This document shows, one piece after another, positions 1 through 7,826 of a stretch of DNA of 33,261 nt; position 1 is the stretch's first letter, and every line of letters begins with the position of its first letter. The notes beneath the pieces are model-generated. The model saw only the letters and a program-made list of their open reading frames with translations, was not told the origin of the DNA and did no database searches. The position numbers and the translations under genes are program-made. The DNA is from Rhizobium sp. ASV8 (GTDB taxonomy: Bacteria; Pseudomonadota; Alphaproteobacteria; Rhizobiales; Rhizobiaceae): positions 1-33,261 of the forward strand of contig NZ_JAELUG010000082.1 of assembly GCF_016429255.1 (NCBI RefSeq), given 5' to 3'.

Positions 1-507
1 GGCCTGCTGCTGATCCTCTTCCTGTCGATCCGTTTCAATCTGCTTCCGAGCCTCGCGGACACCTATGACGGGATGACCTTCCTTGAGTGGATACAGGCAA
101 CGGCACTTCCCGCGCTGACGCTTGTTCTCGTCACCGTCGCGCAGATGATGCGCATGACCCGCACGGCCGTGCTGTCGGTGATGGATCAGGCCTACGTCGA
201 AACCGCCTATCTGAAGGGCCTGCGGACCAAGCGTGTCGTGGTCAAACATGCGCTTCCAAATGCGGCCGCGCCGATCGTCAATGTCGTGGCATTCAACATC
301 GCCTACCTGATCACGGGCGTCGTGCTCGTCGAGGCGGTCTTCAACTACAACGGCCTTGGCCGTTTCATGGTCGATGCCGTTTCCAAGCGCGACTTGCCAT
401 TGGTCCAGGCCGCAGCCCTGGTTTTTGGCGCGGCTTACGTCATTCTCAACATCATCGCGGATGTCGCTGCCATCGCGCTTAATCCGCGTCTGAGGCATTC
501 CCGATAG
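1..507 (+). CDS. Peptide-type ABC importer permease, DppB-like (5' truncated)
   Basis: The reading frame is open from base 1, so the gene begins outside the window; about 168 residues of the C-terminal half are present. It is an inner-membrane permease of the DppB/OppB class (binding-protein-dependent transport inner membrane component). The visible EAA-type cytoplasmic loop reads ETAYLKGLRTKRVVVKHALPNA, the signature by which the permease docks onto its ATPase, and it is followed by two hydrophobic spans and the usual short NPRLR-type tail. The next gene starts 4 bp downstream, so the two are co-transcribed. The substrate cannot be read from a permease. The linked CocE-like hydrolase suggests a peptide, opine or ester-containing ligand (inference). 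The binding-protein gene expected upstream is off the window. Confidence 0.9.
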   Translation, partial: GLLLILFLSIRFNLLPSLADTYDGMTFLEWIQATALPALTLVLVTVAQMMRMTRTAVLSVMDQAYVETAYLKGLRTKRVVVKHALPNAAAPIVNVVAFNIAYLITGVVLVEAVFNYNGLGRFMVDAVSKRDLPLVQAAALVFGAAYVILNIIADVAAIALNPRLRHSR

Positions 508-511
508 AGCC

Positions 512-1330
512 ATGAAGAAATCTCTCCCCTTCACGGCTTGGCTTGGCCTTGCCATCGTTACCATTGCAATCCTTCTCTTCCTGTTCGGACCGATGATTGC
601 GCCTCACGGCCAGGAGGAAATCGTCGGCGCGCCGTTCGATCCTCCGTCCGCAGACTTCCTGTTCGGCCTCGACCAGAATGGCCGCGACATGCTTTCGCGG
701 CTGCTCTATGGCGCGCAGATGTCTATTGGGGTGTCGCTTGCCGCATCGCTGCTGTCGTTCGGCATCGGCGTGCCGCTCGGCTTCCTTGCCGCCATTTTCG
801 GTGGCTGGGTCGACACCATCCTGTCGCGCATCGTTGATACCGTCATGTGCATTCCAGTGCTGATATCGGCGCTTGTCGTGCTGCAGGCGCTTGGCTCTTC
901 GCTGCCGGTCTTGATCATCACCATCGCTGTGCTTGATTCCACGCGCGTCTTCCGCCTGGCTCGGATCGTCGCGCAAGGGGTCAATGTGCTGGAATATGCC
1001 GAAACCGCCCGTCTTCGCGGCGAGGGACTGGGCTGGCTGATCTGGCGCGAGATCCTGCCCAATACTCTGCCGCCGCTGATCGCCGAATTCGGTTTGCGCT
1101 TCTGCTTCACCTTCCTGTTCGTCGCCGGCCTGTCGTTTTTGGGTCTTGGTATCCAGCCGCCATTTGCCGACTGGGGCGGTATGGTCAAGGATAACCAGCA
1201 GGCGATCCTCTATGGGCTTTACGCACCCCTCTATCCGGCTGCCGCCATTGCGATCCTGACGGTCGGCATCAACCTCGTCGTCGATTGGCTTCTCGGCGGA
1301 CGTGCAACGACGCAGGGGGCCGATCGATGA
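512..1330 (+). CDS. Peptide-type ABC importer permease, DppC-like
   Basis: This is a 272-residue inner-membrane permease of the DppC/OppC class, partner of the preceding permease. It has an N-terminal membrane span, then the periplasmic segment with FGLDQNGRDMLSRLLYGAQ, the hallmark of DppC proteins. The EAA loop follows (YAETARLRGEGLGWLIWREILPN in part), then the typical LSFLGLGIQPP.ADWG segment near the C-terminus. Length is normal for the family. The start is the ATG 4 bp after the previous stop. The stop overlaps the next start as ATGA at 1327-1330, indicating translational coupling to the ATPase. Confidence 0.93.
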   Translation: MKKSLPFTAWLGLAIVTIAILLFLFGPMIAPHGQEEIVGAPFDPPSADFLFGLDQNGRDMLSRLLYGAQMSIGVSLAASLLSFGIGVPLGFLAAIFGGWVDTILSRIVDTVMCIPVLISALVVLQALGSSLPVLIITIAVLDSTRVFRLARIVAQGVNVLEYAETARLRGEGLGWLIWREILPNTLPPLIAEFGLRFCFTFLFVAGLSFLGLGIQPPFADWGGMVKDNQQAILYGLYAPLYPAAAIAILTVGINLVVDWLLGGRATTQGADR

Positions 1331-2934
1331 GCGATGATCTTGTACTCAAGATGACTGGCCTGGTCGTCAAGGCGCCGACGGGTGCGACGCTGGTTGATCA
1401 TGTCGATGTCGAGCTGCAGCGCGGCCAGGTGCTGGGGCTGATTGGCGAGTCCGGTGCCGGCAAATCCACCATTGGGCTTGCGGCCATGGGCTATGGTCGC
1501 GGCGGCTGCAAGATTGCCGAGGGGCTGATCGTCGTCGATGGCATATCGTTGATGGAGGGAACGCGGGAGACCCGCGAGGCCATTCGCGGCGCCCGCATTG
1601 CCTATGTCGCGCAAAGTGCTGCCGCCTCCTTCAACCCGGCACACCGGATCGGCCAGCAAATCATGGAGGGGCCGCTCTATCACGGCCTCATGTCGAAAGC
1701 CGAGGCCAGGGCCTGGATGCTGGAACTGCTGCATGCCCTGCAGCTCCCCGAGCCCGAAACCTTCGCCAACCGTTATCCGCATCAGGTTTCCGGCGGTCAG
1801 CTGCAACGGGCGATGGTCGCTATGGCCATGTCCTGCCGTCCCGACATTCTGGTGCTCGACGAGCCGACGACCGCGCTTGATGTGACGACGCAGATTGAGG
1901 TGCTGGCTCTGCTGCGCAGCCTGATCCAGCGCTACCGGACGGCGGCGCTCTACATCACCCACGATCTTGCTGTCGTCGCCCAGATCGCTGACCGCATCAT
2001 GGTTCTGCGTCACGGCAGGATGGTCGAACTCGGCTCCGCCGAAGACGTATTGGAAGCGCCCAAGCAGGACTATACCCGTCGCCTGGTTGCCGAACGCGAG
2101 GCAAGCATCGCCGGAGAGCAAGCCGAGCTGAAAACCGGGGACATGCTGCTCGAAGTGAAGAATGCGACGGCCTATTATGGCAAGAAGCTGGTGCTGAGCG
2201 ATGTGAACTGCCATGTTCGCCGCGGCGAGACACTTGCGATCGTCGGCGAATCCGGTTCCGGAAAATCGACGCTTGCCCGCATCATTGCCGGCCTGCCGCC
2301 GCATTCGAGCGGCGTCATAACCCTTGGCGGTCAACGCCTGCCCGGCAGCTACAAGCAACGCTCGCGCGAGGAACTTCGTCGCATTCAGCTCGTCTATCAG
2401 CTCCCCGATGTCGCACTCAACCCGCGACAAACGGTCGGAGAAATCATCGGGCGTCCGATGAAATTCTATTTCGGGATGACGGAAGATCAACGCAAGGCTG
2501 AGATCGCCCGTCTCCTCGACCTCATCGGGCTGCCGACGGATTTTGCCGGTCGCCTGCCCGGTGCCCTATCCGGCGGACAGAAGCAGCGTGTGTGCATTGC
2601 CCGTGCGCTGGCCGCCAAGCCGGACCTTATCATCTGCGACGAAGTCACCTCGGCGCTCGATCCGCTGGTCGCGGAGGAAATTCTGAAGCTTCTGCGCGAG
2701 CTGCAGGACGAGCTCAGCGTCTCCTATCTCTTCATCACCCATGATCTTGGTGTCGTGCGGCGTCTCGCCGACCGCACCATGGTCATGCAGAAGGGCAAGG
2801 TGGTTGAGACCGGCACGACGAAGGCCATTTTCGAACCGCCTTACGAAGCCTATACGAAACAGCTCATTACATCAGTTCCGGAGCTGCGCCGCGATTGGCT
2901 CGACGATATTCTGAAAGCGCGCGTCGCTGGCTAG
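1327..2934 (+). CDS. Fused two-domain peptide ABC importer ATPase (DppD-DppF type)
   Basis: This 535-residue cytoplasmic protein carries two complete nucleotide-binding domains in one chain. Domain 1 has Walker A GESGAGKST near residue 40, signature SGGQLQR near 155 and Walker B VLDEPTTALD near 178. Domain 2 has Walker A GESGSGKST near 307, signature SGGQKQR near 415 and Walker B ICDEVTSALD near 437. The H-loop histidine (ITHDL) is present in both. It therefore replaces the separate DppD and DppF proteins used by the second peptide importer in this window. I chose the ATG at 1327, which overlaps the upstream stop, over an upstream in-frame alternative at 1285 because it gives the normal N-terminus and coupling. 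The oligopeptide-transporter C-terminal (HPY) domain seen in the other pair is not evident here. Confidence 0.93.
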   Translation: MSDDLVLKMTGLVVKAPTGATLVDHVDVELQRGQVLGLIGESGAGKSTIGLAAMGYGRGGCKIAEGLIVVDGISLMEGTRETREAIRGARIAYVAQSAAASFNPAHRIGQQIMEGPLYHGLMSKAEARAWMLELLHALQLPEPETFANRYPHQVSGGQLQRAMVAMAMSCRPDILVLDEPTTALDVTTQIEVLALLRSLIQRYRTAALYITHDLAVVAQIADRIMVLRHGRMVELGSAEDVLEAPKQDYTRRLVAEREASIAGEQAELKTGDMLLEVKNATAYYGKKLVLSDVNCHVRRGETLAIVGESGSGKSTLARIIAGLPPHSSGVITLGGQRLPGSYKQRSREELRRIQLVYQLPDVALNPRQTVGEIIGRPMKFYFGMTEDQRKAEIARLLDLIGLPTDFAGRLPGALSGGQKQRVCIARALAAKPDLIICDEVTSALDPLVAEEILKLLRELQDELSVSYLFITHDLGVVRRLADRTMVMQKGKVVETGTTKAIFEPPYEAYTKQLITSVPELRRDWLDDILKARVAG

Positions 2935-2996
2935 CCGGCGGACGCGGCCCAAATGCCGCAGCATAGATCTTGCATTCAAATTCATTGGAACCGACC

Positions 2997-5003
2997 ATGA
3001 CCGTAAACGTCACAGAGCATTTGTGGATCACCATGAAGGACGGCACGCGCCTCGGCGCACGTCTTTGGCTGCCCGAAGGCGTCGATAAGACCCCGGTGCC
3101 GGCCGTGCTTGAATATATCCCCTATCGCAAGCGCGACGGCACGCGCGGTCGCGACGAGCCGATGCATGGCTATTTCGCCGAGAACGGCTATGCGGCCATT
3201 CGCGTCGACATGCGTGGCACCGGCGAATCCGACGGACACATGGCGGACGAGTATATCCAGCAGGAGCAGGACGATGCGCTCGAAGTCATCGCCTGGATCG
3301 CCGAACAGGCCTGGTGCGACGGCAATGTCGGCATGATGGGCAAGAGCTGGGGCGGTTTCAACGGCCTTCAGGTTGCCGCATGCCGCCCGCCCGCCTTGAA
3401 GGCAATCATCACCGCCTATTCGACCGACAATCGTTTCACCGACGATATCCACTATATGGGCGGACTGCTGCTCAACGACAATCTGTGGTGGGGTACGATC
3501 ATGCTCGCCTACCAGTCGCGGCCCCTCGACCCTGAGATCGTCGGCGCCGGATGGCGCGATGCATGGATTGAGCGCCTGGAGCGCCTGCCGTTCTTCCCGG
3601 CGCTTTGGCTGGAGCACCAGCACTATGACGAATATTGGAAGCACGGCTCGATCTGCGAAGACTGGTCGGCGATCCAGTGCCCGGTTCTCGCCATCGGCGC
3701 CTGGAGCGACAGCTATACGAATGCCGTGCCGCGGCTTCTCGAAGGCTTGCAGGTTCCCTCCCGCGGCATCATCGGACCATGGGGCCACATCTATCCGCAG
3801 GACGGCGTACCGGGTCCGGCAATCGGTTTCCTCCAGGAGGCAGTCCGCTGGTGGGATCAGTGGCTGAAGGGCAAGGACACCGGCGTCATGGACGAGCCGA
3901 AGCTGCGCGCCTATCTCTGCGACACGATCGAGCCGACCGGCACCCGCACCTTCACCAACGGTCGCTGGGTCGGCGAGGCGCAATGGCCGTCGACATCGAT
4001 TGCGTCGAAAACCTTCGCATTCGGCGCTGACTATTCCCTCGGCAACGCCGGCGCAATCTCTATGCCGCTTTCGATTTCATCCCCCAACAGCCATGGCAAG
4101 GCCGGTGGCGAATGGATGGGGACGGGCTGCGTCGGCGAACATCCGACCGACCAGCGTCTCGACGATGGCGGTTCGCTCAACTTCGACACGGCGGTCCTTG
4201 CCGAAGATCTCGATATTCTCGGTGCGCCGGTCGCGCGGCTGACATTCAGCGTCGACCAGCCGGTCGCTCAGGTGTCGTTGCGTCTGAGCGATATCCTTCC
4301 GGATGGTCGCGTGACGCGCGTCAGCCATCAGGTTTTCAACCTCAACCACATTCATGGCCACGACAGGCCCGACATGCTGGTGCCTGGCAAGACCTATGAG
4401 ATTGCGATCAAGCTCAATGATTGCGGCTACAGCTTCAAGAAGGGGCACCGCATTCGGCTTTCTGTTGCCACCGGCTACTGGCCGATGGTCTGGCCGTCGC
4501 CGAAGCGCGTCACGCTTACGCTCGACACGGGCGCTTCGGCTCTCGATCTGCCCGTACGCCCGCAGTCGGGCAACAAGGATGAAGTCGCGTTCGAAAAGCC
4601 GGCTCATGGCCCCACGACGCCGATTACCCAGCTCGATGCCGGCAGCGTGCGCCGCTGGAGCGAGCAGGACCATGTGACCGGCGAAACGCTCTACGTGACG
4701 GAAGGCATCGGTGGTCTTTTCGGCGAAGGCGTCTTGCGCTTCGACGATATCGGCACCGAACTGAGCCACAGTCTGAAGCGCGAGCTCCGCGTGCGCGACG
4801 ATGACCCGCTTTCCGCCTCCTATATTCTGACCCAGCAATATCGCATGGGACGCGAAGGCTGGATGGTCGATATCGACAGTACGACCAGCATGCACTCCGA
4901 CGCGGAGAATTTTCATATTTCCGGCAGGCTGACCGCGAAGGAGAATGGCGCGGTCGTCAAGACCCGCGAATGGAACCAAACCATCCCGCGCGATCATCTC
5001 TAA
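2997..5003 (+). CDS. CocE/NonD family alpha/beta hydrolase (X-Pro dipeptidyl-peptidase-like)
   Basis: This is a 668-residue serine hydrolase of the CocE/NonD family, which includes cocaine esterase, alpha-amino-acid ester hydrolases and glutaryl-7-ACA acylases. The nucleophile elbow GKSWGG places the serine at residue 117; likely partners are Asp238 in GAWSDSY and His264 in GPWGHIYP. The N-terminal half is the alpha/beta-hydrolase core with a helical cap. From about residue 340 there is the jelly-roll domain of the X-Pro dipeptidyl-peptidase C-terminal type (SLRLSDILPDGRV, RIRLSVATGYWP). No signal peptide is visible, so it should act in the cytoplasm on a ligand imported by the ABC system 63 bp upstream (inference). 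I prefer the ATG at 2997; a TTG at 2970 is in frame. The family is longer here than CocE by roughly 100 C-terminal residues. The true substrate is unknown. Confidence 0.88.
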   Translation: MTVNVTEHLWITMKDGTRLGARLWLPEGVDKTPVPAVLEYIPYRKRDGTRGRDEPMHGYFAENGYAAIRVDMRGTGESDGHMADEYIQQEQDDALEVIAWIAEQAWCDGNVGMMGKSWGGFNGLQVAACRPPALKAIITAYSTDNRFTDDIHYMGGLLLNDNLWWGTIMLAYQSRPLDPEIVGAGWRDAWIERLERLPFFPALWLEHQHYDEYWKHGSICEDWSAIQCPVLAIGAWSDSYTNAVPRLLEGLQVPSRGIIGPWGHIYPQDGVPGPAIGFLQEAVRWWDQWLKGKDTGVMDEPKLRAYLCDTIEPTGTRTFTNGRWVGEAQWPSTSIASKTFAFGADYSLGNAGAISMPLSISSPNSHGKAGGEWMGTGCVGEHPTDQRLDDGGSLNFDTAVLAEDLDILGAPVARLTFSVDQPVAQVSLRLSDILPDGRVTRVSHQVFNLNHIHGHDRPDMLVPGKTYEIAIKLNDCGYSFKKGHRIRLSVATGYWPMVWPSPKRVTLTLDTGASALDLPVRPQSGNKDEVAFEKPAHGPTTPITQLDAGSVRRWSEQDHVTGETLYVTEGIGGLFGEGVLRFDDIGTELSHSLKRELRVRDDDPLSASYILTQQYRMGREGWMVDIDSTTSMHSDAENFHISGRLTAKENGAVVKTREWNQTIPRDHL

Positions 5004-5361
5004 TGACAGGCCGTTGAGAGCCGCTCCAGTGCTGAAAGCCTGGGGTGGCTTTCAATATCATGACTTGGCTTGCTGCATCAGCTGAGTGCTTCCCGAGTTT
5101 CTGCATCACAAACCGCGCATAGAAGTTGACCGGATGCGGCGATGAAAAGAGCGCTTTAGGGACAGCTTGCCGGCAGCCACAAAGCCGCCGCCCACTGGCC
5201 AGCGGACCGCCGTGCTATTGCCCCATAGAAAACATTTGACGGTCGCATTGTCGCCAGATCGTTCCTCAACCCTAATGGACGGCGACATCACCACGATATG
5301 CCGCCATTCGCTCTACGCCGTCAAAGAGGTGTTTCACCAGCACCATCGAAGAGGAATTGAG
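5004..5361. other. Intergenic region, hydrolase to DUF4168 gene (358 bp)
   Basis: No convincing gene is visible. The left part carries a terminator-like hairpin at 5033-5054. A TTGACG hexamer at 5236-5241 could be a -35 element for the DUF4168 gene, but no matching -10 is seen at 16-18 bp. A weak open frame on the minus strand (5106-5294) lacks protein-like composition and a ribosome-binding site. Confidence 0.5.
5033..5054 (+). terminator. Hairpin after the CocE-like hydrolase
   Basis: TGAAAGCC and GGCTTTCA form a perfect 8-bp stem with a 6-nt loop (TGGGGT), 30 bp after the hydrolase stop. There is no T-run after it, so intrinsic termination would be weak; it may instead protect the 3' end of the transcript. 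Confidence 0.5.
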
Positions 5362-5784
5362 ATGATCAATCGTTATATCCCCACCGCATCGTTGGCAGTC
5401 GCTGCCTTGAGCCTGATGTTTATTGGCAATTCGGCTTCTGCACAGCAGGCAGCGCAAGACAAGCAACCAAATCAAGTGCAAACGAGCAGCGGCAAGACTG
5501 CCGCACCCGTCAGCGATCAAAAAATCGATGCCTTCACTGTCGCCTATCTCAAGGTGGACAAGATCAAGCAGGACTATTCGGCCAAGATAGGCGCAACTGC
5601 CGATCCCGCCGCCAAGCAACAGCTTCAGGCAGAGGCAAGCAAGCAGATGGCGCAGGCTGTTCAGACCTCTCCGGACATGTCGCTGGACGAATACAACGCC
5701 ATTCTAACGGCCGCAAAGAAGGATCCGGCGCTCGTTAAGAAAGTCCAGGACAAGATCCAGAAAACTGCACCTGCACAGCAATAG
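5362..5784 (+). CDS. Secreted DUF4168 family protein
   Basis: This is a 140-residue exported protein. Residues 1-28 form a Sec signal peptide (positively charged start, hydrophobic core LAVAALSLMFIGN, cleavage after SASA). The mature protein is polar and helical. Its block IDAFTVAYLKVDKIKQDY, followed by PAAKQQLQAEASKQM and MSLDEYNAI with a terminal KDP.LVKKVQDKI, matches the DUF4168 pattern; the function of that family is not established. The start is the ATG at 5362 behind GAGGAATTGAG; a longer in-frame opening to 5167 would bury the signal peptide and is rejected. It is monocistronic: the next gene converges from the other strand, and a strong hairpin lies 31 bp downstream. Confidence 0.85.
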   Translation: MINRYIPTASLAVAALSLMFIGNSASAQQAAQDKQPNQVQTSSGKTAAPVSDQKIDAFTVAYLKVDKIKQDYSAKIGATADPAAKQQLQAEASKQMAQAVQTSPDMSLDEYNAILTAAKKDPALVKKVQDKIQKTAPAQQ

Positions 5785-5814
5785 GCGGCACAACCACCGT
5801 ACAAATAGATCACT

Positions 5815-5854
5815 GATGGCGGCGCCAAGTCCCCAATCTTGGCGCAGCGCCATC
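5815..5854. terminator. Long hairpin between convergent genes (bidirectional terminator candidate)
   Basis: GATGGCG plus GCGCCAAG pair with CTTGGCGC plus CGCCATC, giving 15 base pairs with one 2-nt bulge (AG) and an 8-nt loop. It lies 31 bp after the DUF4168 stop and 135 bp past the stop of the convergent sugar permease operon. No T-run follows on either strand, so it may act as a transcript end stabiliser or Rho-assisted stop. Confidence 0.6.
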
Positions 5855-5989
5855 GGCAGCTTTCATCACAGTGGCGATGGGTCGGCACCGCCCGCCGCAA
5901 GCCAGCTTGTCGAGGTGTGGCTCGGCCTGCCTTCAGCATTACGACCTGCAAAATCAAGACCCGCGAATATTGTTTGCCGAGCTGCGCGG

Positions 5990-6871
5990 CTAACCCTTGA
6001 TCCCGGCTGACAGCATGATGGCGCGGGTGATCTGCCTTTGGAAGAGAAGGTAAAGAATGGCGACGGGAAGACCGGCCAGAACCGCAGCCGCCATGTCCTT
6101 GGCGAAGCGTACGCCGAAGACGTCCTTCACCTGGGTGATGCCGACGGGGATGGTGATTGTGGCATCCGACGTCGCAACCAGGAACGGCCAGAGGAAATTG
6201 TTCCATGCCGCGATGAAGGTCGTGATACCGAGAGCGGTCATGACACCCCAGTTCATCGGCACATAGATCTTCCAAAGCGTCGTCAAATGCCCGGCATTGT
6301 CGAGCATCGCCGCCTCGCGAAACTCCTTGGGGATCTGATCGAAGAACTGCTTGAGAATGATGATCACGGATGGGACGACCAATTGCGGCAGCACGATGCC
6401 GCCCCAGCTGTTGATCAGACCGAATGTATTCATCAGCACGAAATGATTGATGATGAGCGCTTCAGCCGGCACCATCACCGAGGCGATCAGCGCGCCATAG
6501 ATCAGGCGTCTTCCGGGAAACTGAATCTGACTGAGCGCATAGGCGCAGCAGACGCTCATCGCCAGCACCACGATCGCGATGATCGCCGATGTGCCAACCG
6601 AGTTGATATACCATTGCAAGATGCTCGAATGCGCGATCACGTAGCGATAGGGCTCAATTGTCGGCGCCGAGGGGAGGAGCGACGTGGTTCGGCTCACCAC
6701 TTCGGTATCGGATTTGAGCGAGGTTACGATCGCCCAGTAAAGGGGAAAGAACCAGATCAGCGCCCCGAAGAGGGTCAGCGCCGTAAGCCCGCGGCTCACC
6801 CATTTGCCCGAGGCAACACTTCTGGTCGCCAGTGTCAGACCTGCCTGCTGATCAATCGTCGAGATGCTCAT
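5990..6871 (-). CDS. Sugar ABC importer permease, MalG-like
   Basis: This 293-residue inner-membrane permease belongs to the carbohydrate uptake CUT1 family. It has about six hydrophobic spans. The EAA loop, EFREAAMLDNAGHLTTLWKI, lies in the second half and is the contact point for the MsmK/UgpC-type ATPase of this operon. The N-terminal segment before the first span (about 30 residues) is cytoplasmic. The start ATG overlaps the stop of the upstream permease as ATGA (6868-6871), so the pair is translationally coupled. It is the last gene of the five-gene glycoside operon. Confidence 0.93.
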   Translation of the reverse strand: MSISTIDQQAGLTLATRSVASGKWVSRGLTALTLFGALIWFFPLYWAIVTSLKSDTEVVSRTTSLLPSAPTIEPYRYVIAHSSILQWYINSVGTSAIIAIVVLAMSVCCAYALSQIQFPGRRLIYGALIASVMVPAEALIINHFVLMNTFGLINSWGGIVLPQLVVPSVIIILKQFFDQIPKEFREAAMLDNAGHLTTLWKIYVPMNWGVMTALGITTFIAAWNNFLWPFLVATSDATITIPVGITQVKDVFGVRFAKDMAAAVLAGLPVAILYLLFQRQITRAIMLSAGIKG

Positions 6872-7761
6872 TTTTCGCCTCGCGCGCGCAGGAACTGATA
6901 TTGAAGGACGGAGGCAACCAGGATGATGACGAACAGAATGGTGGCGACCGCGGCACCTTCTCCGCCCTTGTTCTGTTTGAAAGCGAGGTCGTAGATGACG
7001 GTCATGACCACGGATTGCGCATCAGCCGGCGTATGGGCGAAGTAGCCGAGCAGGTAGGGCTGCGCAAAGATCTTGAACTGCGCAATCAGCTGCAGCGTCA
7101 GCACCAATGCCGTCACCGGCCAGATCAGCGGCCAGGTAATTTTCGAAAACACCCGCCAGCGGCTGGCATTGTCGAGTGCAGCGGCCTCATAGAGATCGGG
7201 CGAGATACTACGCAGCGCGGCGAGAAAAAGCAGGATGTTGAAGCCGATCGTCCACCAGATGGTGACGACAGCGACCGACGGCATGAAATAGGAGGGAGCG
7301 CGCAGCACCGGTAGCGGCCGACCGCCGGTAAACAGGCCGATAAGGTTCTGGAGGACGCCATATTGCATGTTTGCAATCCAGGTCCAGATCTGCGTCACGA
7401 CGGAAACCGGCAGGATCGACGGAAGAAAAAAGCAAGCCAGCACCAGCATCTGTATACGCCCGCTCAAACGGCTGACGCCGATCGCGATGGCAAGCGCGAG
7501 CAGCGTGCCCGGGACGACGGTCAGAACGATGAAATACAGTGTGTTCAGCAGCGCTTTTTGCAGTTGCGGCGACGACAATTGGCGCATGTAATTGTCGAGA
7601 CCCACCCAGTCGCCGGGGCCGATGAGCGGCGCATTGGTCAGGCTCATCGCCACCATCCGCCAAGTCGGATAGGCAAAGATCACCAGGAATGCGATAACCG
7701 CCGGTGCGACCAGCAGCGCTGCAATCACATTGTCCTGCTTCCTGTTGCTGACTGCGGCCAT
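6868..7761 (-). CDS. Sugar ABC importer permease, MalF/UgpA-like
   Basis: This 297-residue inner-membrane permease of the CUT1 class forms the heterodimeric channel with the MalG-like partner. The EAA loop reads DLYEAAALDNASRWRVFSKI. The N-terminus (after a short polar lead) goes straight into a hydrophobic span followed by FAYPTWRMVAMSL, typical of UgpA/LacF proteins, which lack the extra N-terminal spans of E. coli MalF. It starts 65 bp after the binding-protein gene, and that gap contains a 12-bp GC-rich hairpin likely to lower permease expression relative to the binding protein. Confidence 0.93.
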   Translation of the reverse strand: MAAVSNRKQDNVIAALLVAPAVIAFLVIFAYPTWRMVAMSLTNAPLIGPGDWVGLDNYMRQLSSPQLQKALLNTLYFIVLTVVPGTLLALAIAIGVSRLSGRIQMLVLACFFLPSILPVSVVTQIWTWIANMQYGVLQNLIGLFTGGRPLPVLRAPSYFMPSVAVVTIWWTIGFNILLFLAALRSISPDLYEAAALDNASRWRVFSKITWPLIWPVTALVLTLQLIAQFKIFAQPYLLGYFAHTPADAQSVVMTVIYDLAFKQNKGGEGAAVATILFVIILVASVLQYQFLRARGEK

Positions 7762-7781
7762 CCATCACCTATTTCGCTATG

Positions 7782-7813
7782 CGGTCCCGGGGCAGGGAGG
7801 AGCCCCGGGACCG
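7782..7813 (-). promoter_or_regulatory. Stable intercistronic hairpin between binding-protein and permease genes
   Basis: CGGTCCCGGGGC and GCCCCGGGACCG form a perfect 12-bp GC-rich stem with an 8-nt loop, entirely inside the 65-bp gap of the operon. It has no T-run. Stable intercistronic structures after the binding-protein gene of sugar operons (the malE-malF case is the known precedent) protect the upstream message and limit downstream expression. I infer the same role here. Confidence 0.7.
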
Positions 7814-7826
7814 TCGAAGAAAACCG

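Noticed and set aside
1231..2490. Long minus-strand open frame opposite the fused ATPase
   Set aside because: It is a codon-position shadow of the ATPase gene, with no recognisable domain or ribosome-binding site.
5106..5294. Possible small minus-strand gene upstream of the DUF4168 gene
   Set aside because: There is no ribosome-binding site, the composition is odd and it shows no hydrophobic or domain pattern.
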